Shown here: piece after piece, positions 46,505 through 60,129 of the stretch | How the letters are laid out: the number at the start of each line of letters is the position of its first letter | Numbering within the stretch: position 1 is the first letter of the stretch | The notes under the pieces: generated by a model | The model's input: only the letters and a program-made list of their open reading frames with translations | What the model was told of the DNA's origin: nothing | Database searches by the model: none | NCBI RefSeq assembly: GCF_012489685.1 | Contig: NC_080041.1 | Coordinates: forward strand, 106,547,760-106,611,759 | Source: Lotus japonicus | Lineage: Eukaryota > Streptophyta > Magnoliopsida > Fabales > Fabaceae | DNA length: 64,000 bases | Direction of reading: 5' to 3' | Translations under genes and position numbers: made by a program

Positions 46505-47413
46505 ATGGAGACTCGACGCAGGAGGCAGCATCATTCACCAGTGCGACAGCGAATTTCGCCGCCTCGGCGACCTCATCGCGTGGTCCTGGATTCTCCGGTA
46601 CGAACGACGGGAGTGCAACCGCCTTCTCCTCCTCCTCCATCACCACCACCTCCTCCATCGCCTTCACAAGTTGGATCTCTGGAGCGCTCACCAGAGAATT
46701 CACCTGCTCCGGAGCAACAACCGGCGGTAACACAGGAGCAATGGCGCCATTTGATGCGCAGCATTGGCAACATCCAGCAGCGGAATGAGCATCTACAGGC
46801 TCAGTTAGATTTCTACCGTCGCGAGCAGCGAGATGATGGAAGCAGAGAAGCAGATTCCGTGGCTGAGTTCCGTCCGTTCTCGGAGGATGTGGAGAGTGTG
46901 GCGATTCCGGATAATATGAAAACGTTAGTTCTGGATTCTTACAGTGGAGATTCCGATCCGAAGGATCATCTTCTGTATTTCAATACGAAGATGGTGATAA
47001 TTGCGGCGTCAGATGCGGTGAAGTGCAGGATGTTTCCATCGACGTTCAAATCGACGGCGATGGCGTGGTTCACAACTTTGCCGCGCGGATCGATTTCAAA
47101 TTTCAGAGACTTCTCATCCAAGTTTCTAGTGCAATTCTCGGCGAATAAGAATCAGCCGGTGACGATCAATGACCTATACAATATTCGCCAGCAAGAGGGG
47201 GAGTCACTGAAAGAGTACATGGCAAGGTACAGCGCGGCGTCGGTCAAGGTAGAGGACGAGGAGCCTCGAGCTTGTGCTCTAGCATTCAAAAACGGTTTGC
47301 TACCGGGAGGGTTGAACAGCAAATTAACACGTAAGCCGGCGCGCTCGATGGAAGAGATGCGTGCTCGCGCCAGCACTTATATTCTTGATGAGGAGGACGA
47401 CGCTTTCAAATGA
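46505..47413 (+). CDS. Tat gag, ended by an in-frame TGA
   Basis: Gag of the Tat type: an Arg/Pro-rich start (METRRRRQHHSPVRQRISPP), then the retrotransposon gag domain (LDSYSGDSDPKDHLLYFNTKM ... AMAWFTTLPRGSISNFRDFS ... QQEGESLKEYMARY). The start at 46505 is preferred; the frame is open from 46391. The TGA at 47411-47413 is followed in the same frame by the zinc-knuckle-like and protease region, so gag and protease form one reading frame with a single stop. That may be a mutation or a read-through site. Confidence 0.85.
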   Translation: METRRRRQHHSPVRQRISPPRRPHRVVLDSPVRTTGVQPPSPPPPSPPPPPSPSQVGSLERSPENSPAPEQQPAVTQEQWRHLMRSIGNIQQRNEHLQAQLDFYRREQRDDGSREADSVAEFRPFSEDVESVAIPDNMKTLVLDSYSGDSDPKDHLLYFNTKMVIIAASDAVKCRMFPSTFKSTAMAWFTTLPRGSISNFRDFSSKFLVQFSANKNQPVTINDLYNIRQQEGESLKEYMARYSAASVKVEDEEPRACALAFKNGLLPGGLNSKLTRKPARSMEEMRARASTYILDEEDDAFK

Positions 47414-49438
47414 AAGCGCGCGAAGTTGGAAAAGGGCGACACGTCGCCCAAGCGCGCGAAAAAAGATAGAGGCGGCAAAGATAAGGGGGATGGCAAGCAG
47501 CAGAGACCAGATAAGGGGAAGGCGGTATTCAAACCGACCAAGGAACAGTTGTATCCACGGCGCGATGATTATGAACAACGTCGGCCTTGGCAATCTAAGT
47601 CTCATCGCCAGCGGGAGGAAACTGATATGGTGATGAACACAGATTTATCGGATATGCTCCGAGGGGCGAGGGACGCAAATCTAGTGGATGAACCGGAGGC
47701 CCCAAAATATCAGCCACGGGACGCCAATCCCAAGAAGTGGTGTGAGTTCCACCGGTCCGCCGGGCACGATACGGATGACTGTTGGACTTTGCAGCGGGAG
47801 ATTGATAAGCTGATTCGGGCGGGGAATCAAGGAAATCGCCAAGGTCCGTGGCGCAACGGTGGCGATCAGAACAAAGCGCATAAGCGGGAGGAGGAGCGAG
47901 CGGACACTAAGGGCAAGAAAAAGCAAGAATCAGCGGCTATCGCCACCAGAGGGACTGATGACACGTTCGCTCAACACTCAGGACCGCCCGTCGGGACCAT
48001 AAACACCATCGCCGGAGGATTTGGCGGCGGTGGCGACACCCATGCGGCGCGGAAACGCCATGTTCGTGCCGTTAATTCCGTTCATGAGGTCGCTTTTGGA
48101 TTCGTACACCCTGACATAACAATCTCGATGGCAGACTTTGAGGGGATAAAGCCTCATAAGGATGACCCGATCGTGGTGCAGTTAAGGATGAACAGTTTCA
48201 ATGTTAGAAGGGTACTCCTGGATCAGGGTAGTTCGGCCGATATTATCTATGGTGATGCATTTGACAAGTTGGGACTAACTGACAATGATCTGACTCCATA
48301 TGCGGGAACCTTGGTAGGTTTCGCGGGGGAGCAAGTAATGGTGCGAGGATACATTGATCTAGACACGATATTTGGGGAAGATGAGTGTGCCAGGGTTTTG
48401 AAGGTAAGGTATCTGGTTCTCCAGGTGGTGGCATCTTACAATGTCATCATTGGGCGAAATACATTGAATCGCCTTTGTGCTGTAATTTCAACAGCCCACT
48501 TGGCGGTCAAGTATCCTCTAAGCAGTGGAAAGGTGGGAAAGCTGAAGGTGGACCAGAAGATGGCGAGGGAGTGTTACAATAATTGCCTTAACTTGTACGG
48601 CAAGAAGAGTGCGTTGGTCGGTCATAGATGTTATGAAATCGAAGCTTCGGATGAAAATCTTGATCCCCGGGGCGAGGGGCGAGTAAATAGGCCCACGCCA
48701 ATTGAGGAAACGAAGGCGCTAAAGTTTGGCGATCGCACTTTGAAGATTGGGACCAGACTGACGGAAGAGCAGGAGACGCGCCTGACAAAACTGCTTGGGG
48801 AGAACTTAGACTTGTTTGCTTGGAGCTGCAAAGACATGCCTGAAATTGATCCAAACTTCATCTGCCATCGATTGGGTCATCCGCAGACGAACGGGCAGGT
48901 GGAATCTGCGAACAGGGTAATCCTACGAGGACTAAGACGACGGCTTACGGAGGCTAAGGGAACTTGGTTGGATGAACTTCCGGTGGTGCTGTGGTCGAAC
49001 AACACCACTGTGCAATCCACTACAAGGGAAACCCCCTTTAGAATGACCTATGGGGTAGATGCCATGTTGCCGGTGGAGATTGACAACTTTACATGGCGGA
49101 CTCAACCAGGTTTTGAAGGGGAAAACCAGGCCAACATGGCGAGGGAGCTGGACCTTTTGTCGGAAACGCGCGACGAGGCGCACATTCGGGAAACAGCGAT
49201 GAAGCAGCGCGTGGCGGCAAAGTTCAACAGCAGGGTTCGCGTCCGAGATATGCAGGTCGGCGACCTGGTCCTTAAGTGGCGATCGGGGGCCCCTGGGAAC
49301 AAGCTTACTCCTAACTGGGAAGGGCCCTACCGCATTATTAAAGTTCTTGGTAATGGGGCCTATCACTTAGAAGAGCTCGATGGAAGGCGGTTATCTCGGT
49401 CGTTCAATGGTTTGAGCTTGCGCTACTATTATAGTTGA
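47414..49438 (+). pseudogene. Tat protease fused in frame to integrase C-terminus (RT, RNase H and integrase core deleted)
   Basis: Opens in the gag frame with a Lys-rich stretch and a knuckle-like CEFHRSAGHDTDDC. The aspartic protease follows (VLLDQGSSADIIY, then VIIGRNTLNRL). Residues around FAWSCKDMPEIDPNFICHRL normally precede RT, but at about 48872-48877 the frame joins GHPQTNGQVESANRVILRGL, the end of an integrase core, and continues through the integrase C-terminal part (VGDLVLKWR, NWEGPYRI) to a stop at 49438. Roughly 3 kb is missing, yet the frame is kept over 670 codons. It cannot reverse transcribe on its own. Confidence 0.88.
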
Positions 49439-50387
49439 TTGCAGGCGAGAAAGTAAACAAGGCGGAGTCGCCGGAGCCAGATATCTTTAAAATTTTCTGA
49501 AATGTTTTCAAATTCTCCAATGTATTGCAATAACAAAGCGTGCTCTTTTTCTCCGAAAGGAGTTTTTTAATGAGGCGCTATGTCAATAAAATAAAACGAA
49601 AATTCACGAAATTCGTGTCCAAAAATTCCAGGGATTCCCTGACGATCGGAATTGCCGATCGACATAAAGAATTACGGCGATCACTAAGTGGGACAAGCTT
49701 GATCCCCAAAGGGGCTTGCTGGAACCCTGAAGGTGGCGGCGATTCCACAAATGGCCTTTGAGGCCTGGGAATCACCCCCCAGAAAGTCTGACGTGATCGC
49801 CGGTCCCGTAAACGATGTGCTGGGTAAGTCTCGCCAGAATACGACGAGCGCCGTTAACTAGGCAAAAGTCTTGGGACCCCCAAATGGCCATTGGGATCCA
49901 AGCATTGTAAGCCCCGAGCGGGCAAAGCCCCGGGCGAAGCCCTCGAGAATGGAGGCCGTTTTCTTCCTTTGGGGAAAACGTCTAAAGTCTTGGTGGTGGA
50001 ATACCAAGCAACAAGTCCTAGTTAAAATTAATGCACGAAATCGTTAGGCGTAATTCAATCATATGACACGTGAAAAACAGCGCAAGATATAAGGTCGGCG
50101 AATGAATAAGGTGGAAGGCGAGTGCTTGGTCACTCAGGATGTTGAGTATTTTACTACTCCGGCGTGTTGGGGGGGTTAAACTATGAAACTCGTTCTTAAA
50201 TTTTTTAAGCAATAAGAATACGGCGACCAAAAAATGTACGGCGAAGAGCATTCCAACATGGTTTACAAAATATCCAACGGCGATATAAAAAGCTATGGCA
50301 AGGTGGCGAGGTTGCTTAAACATAGATGCATGGCGGAAAAGTACGCTACAAGGTGGCAGTAAAAGCTAAAGTAATGTTAAAATTACA
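49439..50387 (+). other. Tat element spacer between pol remnant and antisense gene
   Basis: Non-coding, with several GC-rich, short imperfect repeats (ggcgaa/gggcgaagcc words). No supported gene or RNA. Confidence 0.5.
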
Positions 50388-53031
50388 TTATTCATTGTTT
50401 TCTTTCTCTTTCTCTTGTTCTTCTTCTTCCTCTTCTTCTTCAGTCGCTGTCCAGAGGTGTTGGTCAATCAGGGGAGGATCGTCGGGACCAACCAGTCCTT
50501 CAGCGGTTATCTCTTTCATTACTCCCATGGCGCTAAAGTCAAAGTTCGGGTACAAATGTAGGGCCTGATCTTTGGCGAGATAGAAACCGCGCTCGCGGTT
50601 TTCGAGGGCGATGTCAGCGGCTTGTTCCCTCGCCTCAGTGGCTTTGGTTTTCTCCGTCGCCAGCTCGTCCTCGAGCACTTTGATTTTTGCCAGTTGGGAA
50701 GCAATCTCGGCATCTTTCGAGGCGAGGGCCTCGGCGTGAGCACCAGTCGTTTTCTTGATTTCCTCAGCTGTGGCTTGCATCACCGCCTCCATGTCAGACC
50801 TCGCCAGGGCCAGGGACTCGGCAGACTTTTTCTCTTGCTCCGCCAGCGCCTTCTTCACTAACTCCAGCTCAGTGCGCAATATTGCGAGCTCCGACTCCTT
50901 AGCAACCAGCATCTCGCCTCTGGCGATCAAGTCCTTCTCAGCTTGCTCTTTTTCCTTTTTGCAAGCTTGAAGGCTTGCGTCAAGACCATTCGCTTCCTCC
51001 TTCATCAGCGCCAGCTGATCATCCAGTTCGCCGATTTTAATTCCCGCCGTGCCAATCATCTTGTCGGCATAGACCTTGTATTTTCCTGCCTGCGTCGCCA
51101 GTTTGTCGAAACGCTTTTCCCAAGCAGCGGCGGCTTCTTGATGCTTAGCACTCTCGGCCTTCAATCGCTCAGCTTCGATGGTGGCGACGTTGAACTTTTC
51201 AAACGCGTGGGCAAAGATGCACCCAGCGCGTAGGAGGCAAGCGAGAGTTTCCTCCTTGGTTTCATTAATACCCCGGCTCAAAACCTTTTTCTCTATGACT
51301 TCGCGGTTGAGGCCGGTAAGCAAGAATTCTGAAGGTTCAATGGCGTTAGGAAGCATGTTGAAGTAGCTGGAGGAACCGCTCTCTTTACCAGGAGCTTGCT
51401 CAATCTGGGTTGCGGCGACATTAGAAGATCCCTCTTCGCGGCGAGGTGGAGGAGACGCAGGGCGCCCATCATTTGTTGGGGGCGGGCTAGGAGGTGCGTC
51501 CTGGCGAGGAGGAGACTGGGGGGCTTCATTTTCTTTCCTTTTCTCCCCGGCAAGAGCATCAGAAGACGTGGCGGCTGTTGTGGCATTGACGGTGACAGAT
51601 TTCTCAGCAGCTGAAGGTTGGGAGATGTTGGCGGTCGAATCAGCGGTTGGTGACGGATCAGCAGAGGTAGTTGTAGCACCAGCAGAGGTAGTTGTGGCAT
51701 CGGTGGAGGCAGCTGTGGCACCTACAGTAGTGGACTTGGTGGCGGCTGCAGAGGCCACGTCCGCGGTAGCAGATTTGGGGGCCGGGACAGTGGTTGTCTC
51801 GGTAGCTGCGGCGGCGGAGGCTTTAGCAACACTTTTACCTTTAGACGCAGCGGCGGTGGTGGGTTGAGCGCCAGGGTTGGAGGTGCCGGCGACGGAGGAG
51901 GCTTTGACCAATTTTCTCCTTTTGGGAGCGTTGGCGCCCTCACCTTGGTTCTCGGCACCGCCCCGCTTTTTCACGTCGCCCTCAGTGTTGAACTTTGGGG
52001 AAAAGCGGGCCATTCTCCTCTCACGAGCCTTCAGGAGCTCGGCGTTTGTAAAGTTCATATCTTCTGCAACAAAGAAAAATATCAGTAACAACATAAGAGG
52101 CGAGAAAGAAGATGTCGATAATAGAAGTAAGCCATGGACGACCTAGGTATTTGGGAGTCCTTGAGGAGCCAGCGCCCTCAAGGACTGTTGAGCAGTCAAG
52201 GATGGGGAGTGGGGCAAGGAGATGCAGAAAAGCTTTGTCGTTAGCGGACAAGGATTCCTCGGAAGGATCAGTAATCCCATTAGGCTTCTCCGTCCAGTAA
52301 AGAGGGAAAAGGGCGGTCCCGTCTCTAAGGGTGAAGGCCTCTGGGTAGGCGGGATGAACCGCCACACGGAAGTACTTCCGCGCGAAGGAAGACTTCGCAT
52401 TACTTTTGTGGGGATGCAAGCACTTCCGGCCGGCCCGGGCCTTCAAGGAAATCCATCCTTTGTTTTTGATGAACTTGGGGTCGACGTCGTAGAGGTAGAA
52501 GAAACTGGTGGGGGATGGGGCGATGCCAACAGCGGCGCTTAAGATTTCAAAGCACCGAATGAAGGCCCAGGCGTTGGGGTGGAGTTGGCAGGGAGCCGCG
52601 TTGATGTCGCGGAGGACGATTTGAACAAAAGGCGAGAAGGGAAGCCTGATTCCAAGCTCGCTAAACATGTATTCATATGCAAAGAAAAAATGGGATCTCT
52701 TTACGTCGCCGTCTGGCTTATGAAGCCAGGGGCGATCCCCAGGACTGCAAATCCAGATCCTGAGTTTGGCGTTAAACTCATCGTCATTAGACAAACCACC
52801 CAAGGAGTTTACGAACTGCACGATGAGATCGCTATCCTGGAAAATAGAAGGTTGGTCTATAGCCTCGTGAGTGGGGGCTATTTGGACTGGAAGGGGCAGA
52901 GTGGCGTAGGTTTTTAGTCGGTAAGGAGGGATCTCCGGGACCTCTAAACGGAGGCCGCCGGCAGCGGTGGCGTCGGGGTCGCTTCCGGAAGAGGATGAGG
53001 AGTGATTAGGGGAGGTAGGGTTTGAAGCCAT
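50388..53031 (-). CDS. Tat antisense gene, two exons, Transposase_28-like and coiled coil
   Basis: Encoded opposite to the element. Exon 1 runs 53031-52143, intron 52142-52064 (79 bases, GT...TTGCAG with a T-rich tract), exon 2 52063-50388; the splice keeps the frame (KYL|EDMNFTNAELL). The ATG at 53031 sits in aaaaATGGCT. The N-terminal region (FNAKLRIWICSPGDRPWLHK, FVQIVLRDINAAPCQLHPNAW) looks like the 'putative gypsy type transposon' domain found in antisense ORFs of Tat elements. Exon 2 has a Pro/Ala/Thr-rich stretch, a long coiled coil and an acidic tail (EEEEEEEQEKEKE). Both exons are open and coherent although the sense pol is wrecked. Its function is unknown. Confidence 0.82.
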
Positions 53032-53586
53032 TTTTAGAAGACAGCGAGGTGAAAGAAAGGAAAAGACGAGTATGTGTATGATGCAAAGATAAAGACAGTA
53101 GGACTCACCGGAGTAAGATGTGAAGAGTGGGTAGCGGAAAGGGTGGTACGCAACGGCTCCGGAACGGAAGTGGGCAGAGGGGGTTTGGTAAGCGATTAGG
53201 GAAGTAAAGAGAGGTCTCGGAAAGGGGTGATTGTGGGGAAGAAGGGTTTTTATAGGAAAAGGGGGGAAGCTGGAAGGGTGACGCGTGTTGGACGCGTGTG
53301 GAAGGTCGGAAGTCATGATGGTTTTGGGAAAGTGGGTCGCGTGTAATGGGGAGTTACTGCGCACGATGGGACGGTTATGAAAAGCGAAGTGACGGTTCCG
53401 GAGAAAGAGGAAATTGATGTAACTGACACATCACGTGGGGCAGTCACGTGGGGCAGTTTGGGATTTGAAAGGGTTTTAAAATAAGGGAAAGCGCGAAAAG
53501 CCTCGCCACTTTAAAAATCAAACACCATCGCCTGACAGGTGACACCAGCAACAAAGTTTAGTCGCTCGTCGGGGATACCATCAGGC

Positions 53587-53664
53587 AATGATTGAATGAT
53601 CAGCACATGACCCATGCCTGCCACCAATGATTGAATGATCAGCACATGACCCATGCCTGCCACC
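53587..53664. repeat. 39-bp tandem duplication
   Basis: Two exact head-to-tail copies starting aatgattgaatgatcagcac; within the 3' untranslated part of the Tat element. Confidence 0.9.
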
Positions 53665-53735
53665 TTTCCCGCCGGCGAACGGTCATACACCTGCTCCAGC
53701 TAATCGCCAGTACGAAGGGATCGCTCTCGCCGCTT

Positions 53736-53831
53736 GTGGACTTGTGGACTCGCCGGCTCGGGTTGCTCGCCGAGCCAGTGCACGTGGACTTGTGGACTTG
53801 CCGGCTCGGGTTGCTCGTCAAGCCAGTGGAC
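53736..53831. repeat. 48-bp tandem duplication
   Basis: Two near-identical copies starting gtggacttgtggact; each contains the gtggact word that also begins the LTR. Confidence 0.88.
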
Positions 53832-53893
53832 TGGGTAACTGAAAATGCTAGTTTCCTTTTGCTCACGCCACGTTGGCGACGTAGTTTGCTTTT

Positions 53894-54924
53894 GAGTAAA
53901 GTACACTCACCCCCCTCAAGGTTTATTAGAATTACACTCCACCCCATTCTTATCTAAAATCTACACCCCACCCCATTTTATATAGAGGCAAATTTAGTGA
54001 CGAAAAATATTCTTCATTAGTAATTAGTTATTATTTAAATTGTTAATCAATAATTTCAAAAAATATTTTCAATATAATCCAATAAATTTAAAAATGTAAA
54101 CATTACAGTCCCCCTCACTCTCTCAATCGTGTTCTTCTTCCGCAAATTCACAATGCAAATTTTGCAATAGCACACCTGACCGGTTGACAAACCATATCTC
54201 AAACACAGTGAAACATGCTTGTGTTTTCATATTTGGTAATAATTCAATTTGAATTAAAATAATCTCTTTATACCTCTAATTTTCAAAATTGGATTGTAGA
54301 CCCTAAAAGCAACACAAATGGGTGAAGAAAATTGAGAAACAAAATTAAGAAATATGAACTGGATCAGAGGTTATTAGAACCCTCAACGGTGCGGTGGAGC
54401 ACCGTTTTTAACAAAATCCAACAACATCTTAAACCAACAGAGCGTTCACTCACAACTTAAAGGGGTAAAGTTCACAAGAAGTAGTTGAACAAGTGGCTTT
54501 GGGGATGTGCGATTCACGTTCTGGGGTTCAGGTCGCAACAAAACTTTGAGGCATGGTGGTGCCATGGGGTTTCACATTCTGGGACGGTGGCCACCGTGTT
54601 AAAGGGAGAAAAGGCTTGGTGGTGAGCGTTTGTGGTGAGAAATATGATTTGGAGATAGATAAGACGTGGACTCAACAGACAGAGTTGATGGTTTTTTTAA
54701 ATTTAATTCAGTAAAATTATTTTCATAAATTAATGTATGATATTGTATATGCATTAAATTTATTTAAATTTTAACTAATTAGTAATTATTTTTTATTAGT
54801 GACGAATTTGTTTTCATCACTAAATTTTGCCTTTATAAAAAATAGGGTGGAGTGTAGATTTTAAAAAAGAATGGGGTGGAGTGTCATTTTTGCAAACCTT
54901 GAGGGGGGTGAGTGTATTTTATTC
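53894..54924. mobile_element. MULE-4 inside the Tat element
   Basis: 1,031 bp with about 95-bp inverted ends (GAGTAAAGTACACTCACCCC at left, GAATAAAATACACTCACCCC complement at right) and a perfect 9-bp duplication tttgctttt (53885-53893, 54925-54933). Interior AT-rich; a short hairpin aacggtgc...gcaccgtt near 54387-54408. No transposase. Confidence 0.92.
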
Positions 54925-55035
54925 TTTGCTTTTCTTTTCTTAAGCCATGTTGGCAGCTCAAATCCCAGTGTATTATAGCACATGTGAAGGCATTTAAAAG
55001 ACACACTTAGCTCTCATACTTCGAGCTCGGTGTCT

Positions 55036-55328
55036 TGTGGACTAGTGGACTGGGCGAGCCCCTAGAGGGGCAACGCCCAGCATATAGCCCGCCCCGAGGC
55101 GGGGCCCTGGCCTTAAATTGGGCCTTGATCTTGGAGGCCCAATTGGCCCAATAGGTAGTACCCGAGCTCTATAAATAGGAGGTAGTTATCAGTTGTAAGG
55201 GACTTTTGGCTCATTTGATGAAATCACGCATAAAATTCAGCATTCTCTCTCTCATTCTCATTCTCTCTCTAGCACAATCCACCACTCTCTAGGTACTATA
55301 CCTTTCTTTAATGTTCATTGCTAGAACA
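55036..55328 (+). repeat. Tat element 3' LTR
   Basis: 293 bp, like the 5' LTR except for one base and an 8-bp duplication at its start (tgtggactagtggact). No purine-rich tract precedes it, which is unusual. Confidence 0.85.
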
Positions 55329-57648
<2,320 letters not shown>

Positions 57649-58235
57649 AGATATCTGAGAATGCAGTGGCACAGAGAGAATGAAGAAAAGAGAAGAGCAA
57701 AGGAATGGTTAGTGTAATAGTGTGGTCAAAGAAATCAAGCCTTGGAGTTGTAGTCTAAATCTGCTACTCTTAACTTAAGCCAAGTTGAATTAGAATATTA
57801 GCTTATACTCTTAGCTTACTCTCATATAATAAAATGCAGCCACATAATTTGAATAGTAAAAAATTAGTTGTTAAGTTACTGAAGAAACAAAGACCAAAAA
57901 GAAAGACTGAATAAACTAGCTATGCTACTGTGTACAAATTCATTGAAGTCGTAATATTATATTAGAAGTGTCCAGCTGATCACGTTACTTGTTCAAATGC
58001 AACTTGATTAGCCAGCTTTCTCCTCTAGCTAGTTCCTCTGTAAGAGACAAAGTATCATTTTCAATTACTTCTCCTTCTGCAATCATACTTTTTTAACTCA
58101 ACAACTTGGTCTGTATTTTCATTTTAGTAACTAGTGATTGTATCAACTTCCTTTTGCCATCGATAAACTATAAGTATACTTTTTTATTTTCTCAATTATT
58201 TGCATTTGATCTATGTAGATTGCTTACGACTGTGA
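57649..58235. other. 5' region of HNT-2, duplicated relative to HNT-1
   Basis: Matches the HNT-1 upstream region (31516-31985, 32293-32374, 33523-33600) in blocks, e.g. caacttgattagccagcttt and ctcaattatttgcatttgat. It lacks the SINE, MITE and MULE-1 found beside HNT-1 and so serves as an empty-site reference. It should contain the HNT-2 promoter; I could not fix a TATA box or heat-shock elements. Confidence 0.7.
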
Positions 58236-58523
58236 TACAAATTGCACCATTTGCTTACGACTGTGATACAAATTACAAGCAGAGGATCATAAAATTCTGA
58301 AATTACTCAACCCAATAATCTACGAAACCTGGTGCTCCACGAGGGATAAACAATACCATTGTCTATTAATTATCTAAACTATTTCCATAAAATGGTTAGG
58401 CACCCAAAGTGTATAAAACAGATCAAATACTTGTAAGATTGAACAGTAAGAAATGCTCATTTCACTCCATGAGTTCACAAACTACATAGCAGATAACACT
58501 AACGCCATCAAACATGTAGTGAT

Positions 58524-58710
58524 TCATGTACAGCCTAAGATATCATAAACCAGCTTACTAAGAGTCCCTGGCTTTATGATGTCAACAATCTCTTCCAAGG
58601 AACAGTTTCCTTTTGCCTCCACAAACAGGGCCCCCTATCCTGTGCAGTCTAATATGTGTTTACCCTCTGAGCTGATACTCAGCCTCCCAGCGTTGTAAAG
58701 TCAATTATGT
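58524..58710 (-). pseudogene. Fragment of a BAHD acyltransferase gene
   Basis: The minus strand reads NAGRLSISSEGKHILDCTG, stop, then GALFVEAKGNCSLEEI and GTLSKLVYD. This matches the region of HCT-like BAHD acyltransferases after the YPLAGRL motif. The catalytic HXXXD and DFGWG motifs are absent, there is an in-frame TAG at 58635-58637, and the similarity stops at 58524. Small relic, not a gene. Confidence 0.6.
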
Positions 58711-60129
58711 TAGCATCCTATGGATACAATAAGAAAGCAAATGCACCTATAAGAAGCTTGTAATCAAATAGGTGAAAAAAGACAACTCATAAGGAGTCAT
58801 AGGATATAGGAATTACTTTATAGAAATTAAAAAACCATTCATAACAGATAACACCAATCTTTCCATATATGATAAAACTTAAAGCACCAAATATAAACTT
58901 TTCGATCAAATTCACATTTAAAAGTAAACACAGAACACTTTCCCTACAACACAGAACTTTGAAATTCTCACATGATTGTTTCTCTTACATATCATTTTCA
59001 CTTATTTTTCTTCCTATCTCTCTCATCTATTCTATCACATCACTTATCATATCACTAATTTCTCTCTCCTCTATTTCTACATCTCTCTAGAGGTGGAGAG
59101 GTGTGTAAGCAACATTTTCCCTACAACATATCATATCTACAGTGTTAACATCATTCTCATATAAACCTCGCTTAAAATCAACTGTGCTCAGAAAAAACTC
59201 AGATTCTTACTTTTGCTAACCCCTGGAGTCCTTCTTGTAGCTACTTCCGATAACAACCTCCTATCCTCTTCAGAAAGCTGAGTGCTAACACTGTCCAAGG
59301 ATATAAATTATCACATCTTTGACTGAAGATGAAGTCTGTTGGGAGAACAAGTAATTCGTTTAGGAACTGGCCTTGTGCCAATATTATTATGTATGTATCC
59401 CAGAAAGGTAACCAAATGGTGAGGCTGAGTCAACAATTCCAAGATGTAAAAATCCATCTTCTGCTTATCAGCGTATTAATCAGGTTACTTTCTTTGCCTG
59501 TCTTTTGGCCAAACTCATTTCTGCAAAACCACAAACTAAATTTATCACAAATACTACTCCTACACTACATCTCAAATCAAATATAGGGAAAAGGTTATCT
59601 AACTAACCAATTACAGGGAGAAGCTTCTATAATTAACCAATTACAGCCAAAACTCAACAGCATAGTGACTTAAGATTAAGCTGGTTGTCAAAATAAATAA
59701 TAATCATGTAGAAATGAGAGAATTATTCACAGATGTGGTAAACAGTTAACAGATATGATTGGAAGAAAATAAGGGAAGAGATACTCACAATCTTCATCCA
59801 TCCAGAACTGATTTAATGTTCTGTCTCCTATTATCAAACATGGAAGATGCAACCAAGGGCATCCAAAATTGAAAAATCACAATGAATTAAGGAATGGGGA
59901 ATCGTACACAATAACATAATACAGTCATCAAATGAAAGATAACTAAAACCTACAATGTACACCATAGAGAGGAGAGTTGCAACAAAACCTTGCAGTTATC
60001 TTCAATGGTTAGCGAGTAGGAAGAAGAGACTTGCAATGGAAACCTACAACAAGCTTTGGTGATTTGGGATTAGGGAGAAGAAAAGAGAGTTACAACTCAC
60101 AACATTATAGACTTCAAGCTGGGCACCTT
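58711..60129. other. Spacer between HNT-2 and HNT-3, no recognised gene
   Basis: AT-rich. One short minus-strand coding-like stretch at about 59206-59304 (LSEEDRRLLSEVATRRTPGV) is followed by a good GTAAG donor, but I cannot assign it. Nothing else supported. Confidence 0.5.

Larger units (their letters stand above)
46056..55328 (+). mobile_element. Ty3/gypsy Tat-lineage element in the HNT-2 P-loop, internally deleted
   Basis: 9.3 kb between matching LTRs (285 bp and 293 bp). Gag and protease are on plus, RT, RNase H and the integrase core are deleted, and a spliced antisense gene is on minus. Tat-lineage membership is supported by the TGGCGCCGTCTGTGGGGAT primer site, the Tat-type Gag, the LDQGSSAD protease and the antisense gene. 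The insertion splits the GSGKTT codons of HNT-2. The host flanks read aaggt on the left and (a)agtt on the right, so the 5-bp duplication is imperfect. The LTRs differ by one base and one 8-bp duplication by eye, suggesting a recent insertion that was non-autonomous when it moved. Confidence 0.88.

Noticed and set aside
53587..53831. Repeats considered as CRISPR or satellite
   Set aside because: Only two copies each, head to tail without spacers, in a plant retrotransposon.
59206..59304. Coding-like stretch followed by a good GTAAG donor on minus
   Set aside because: Too short and isolated to call a gene; family not recognised.
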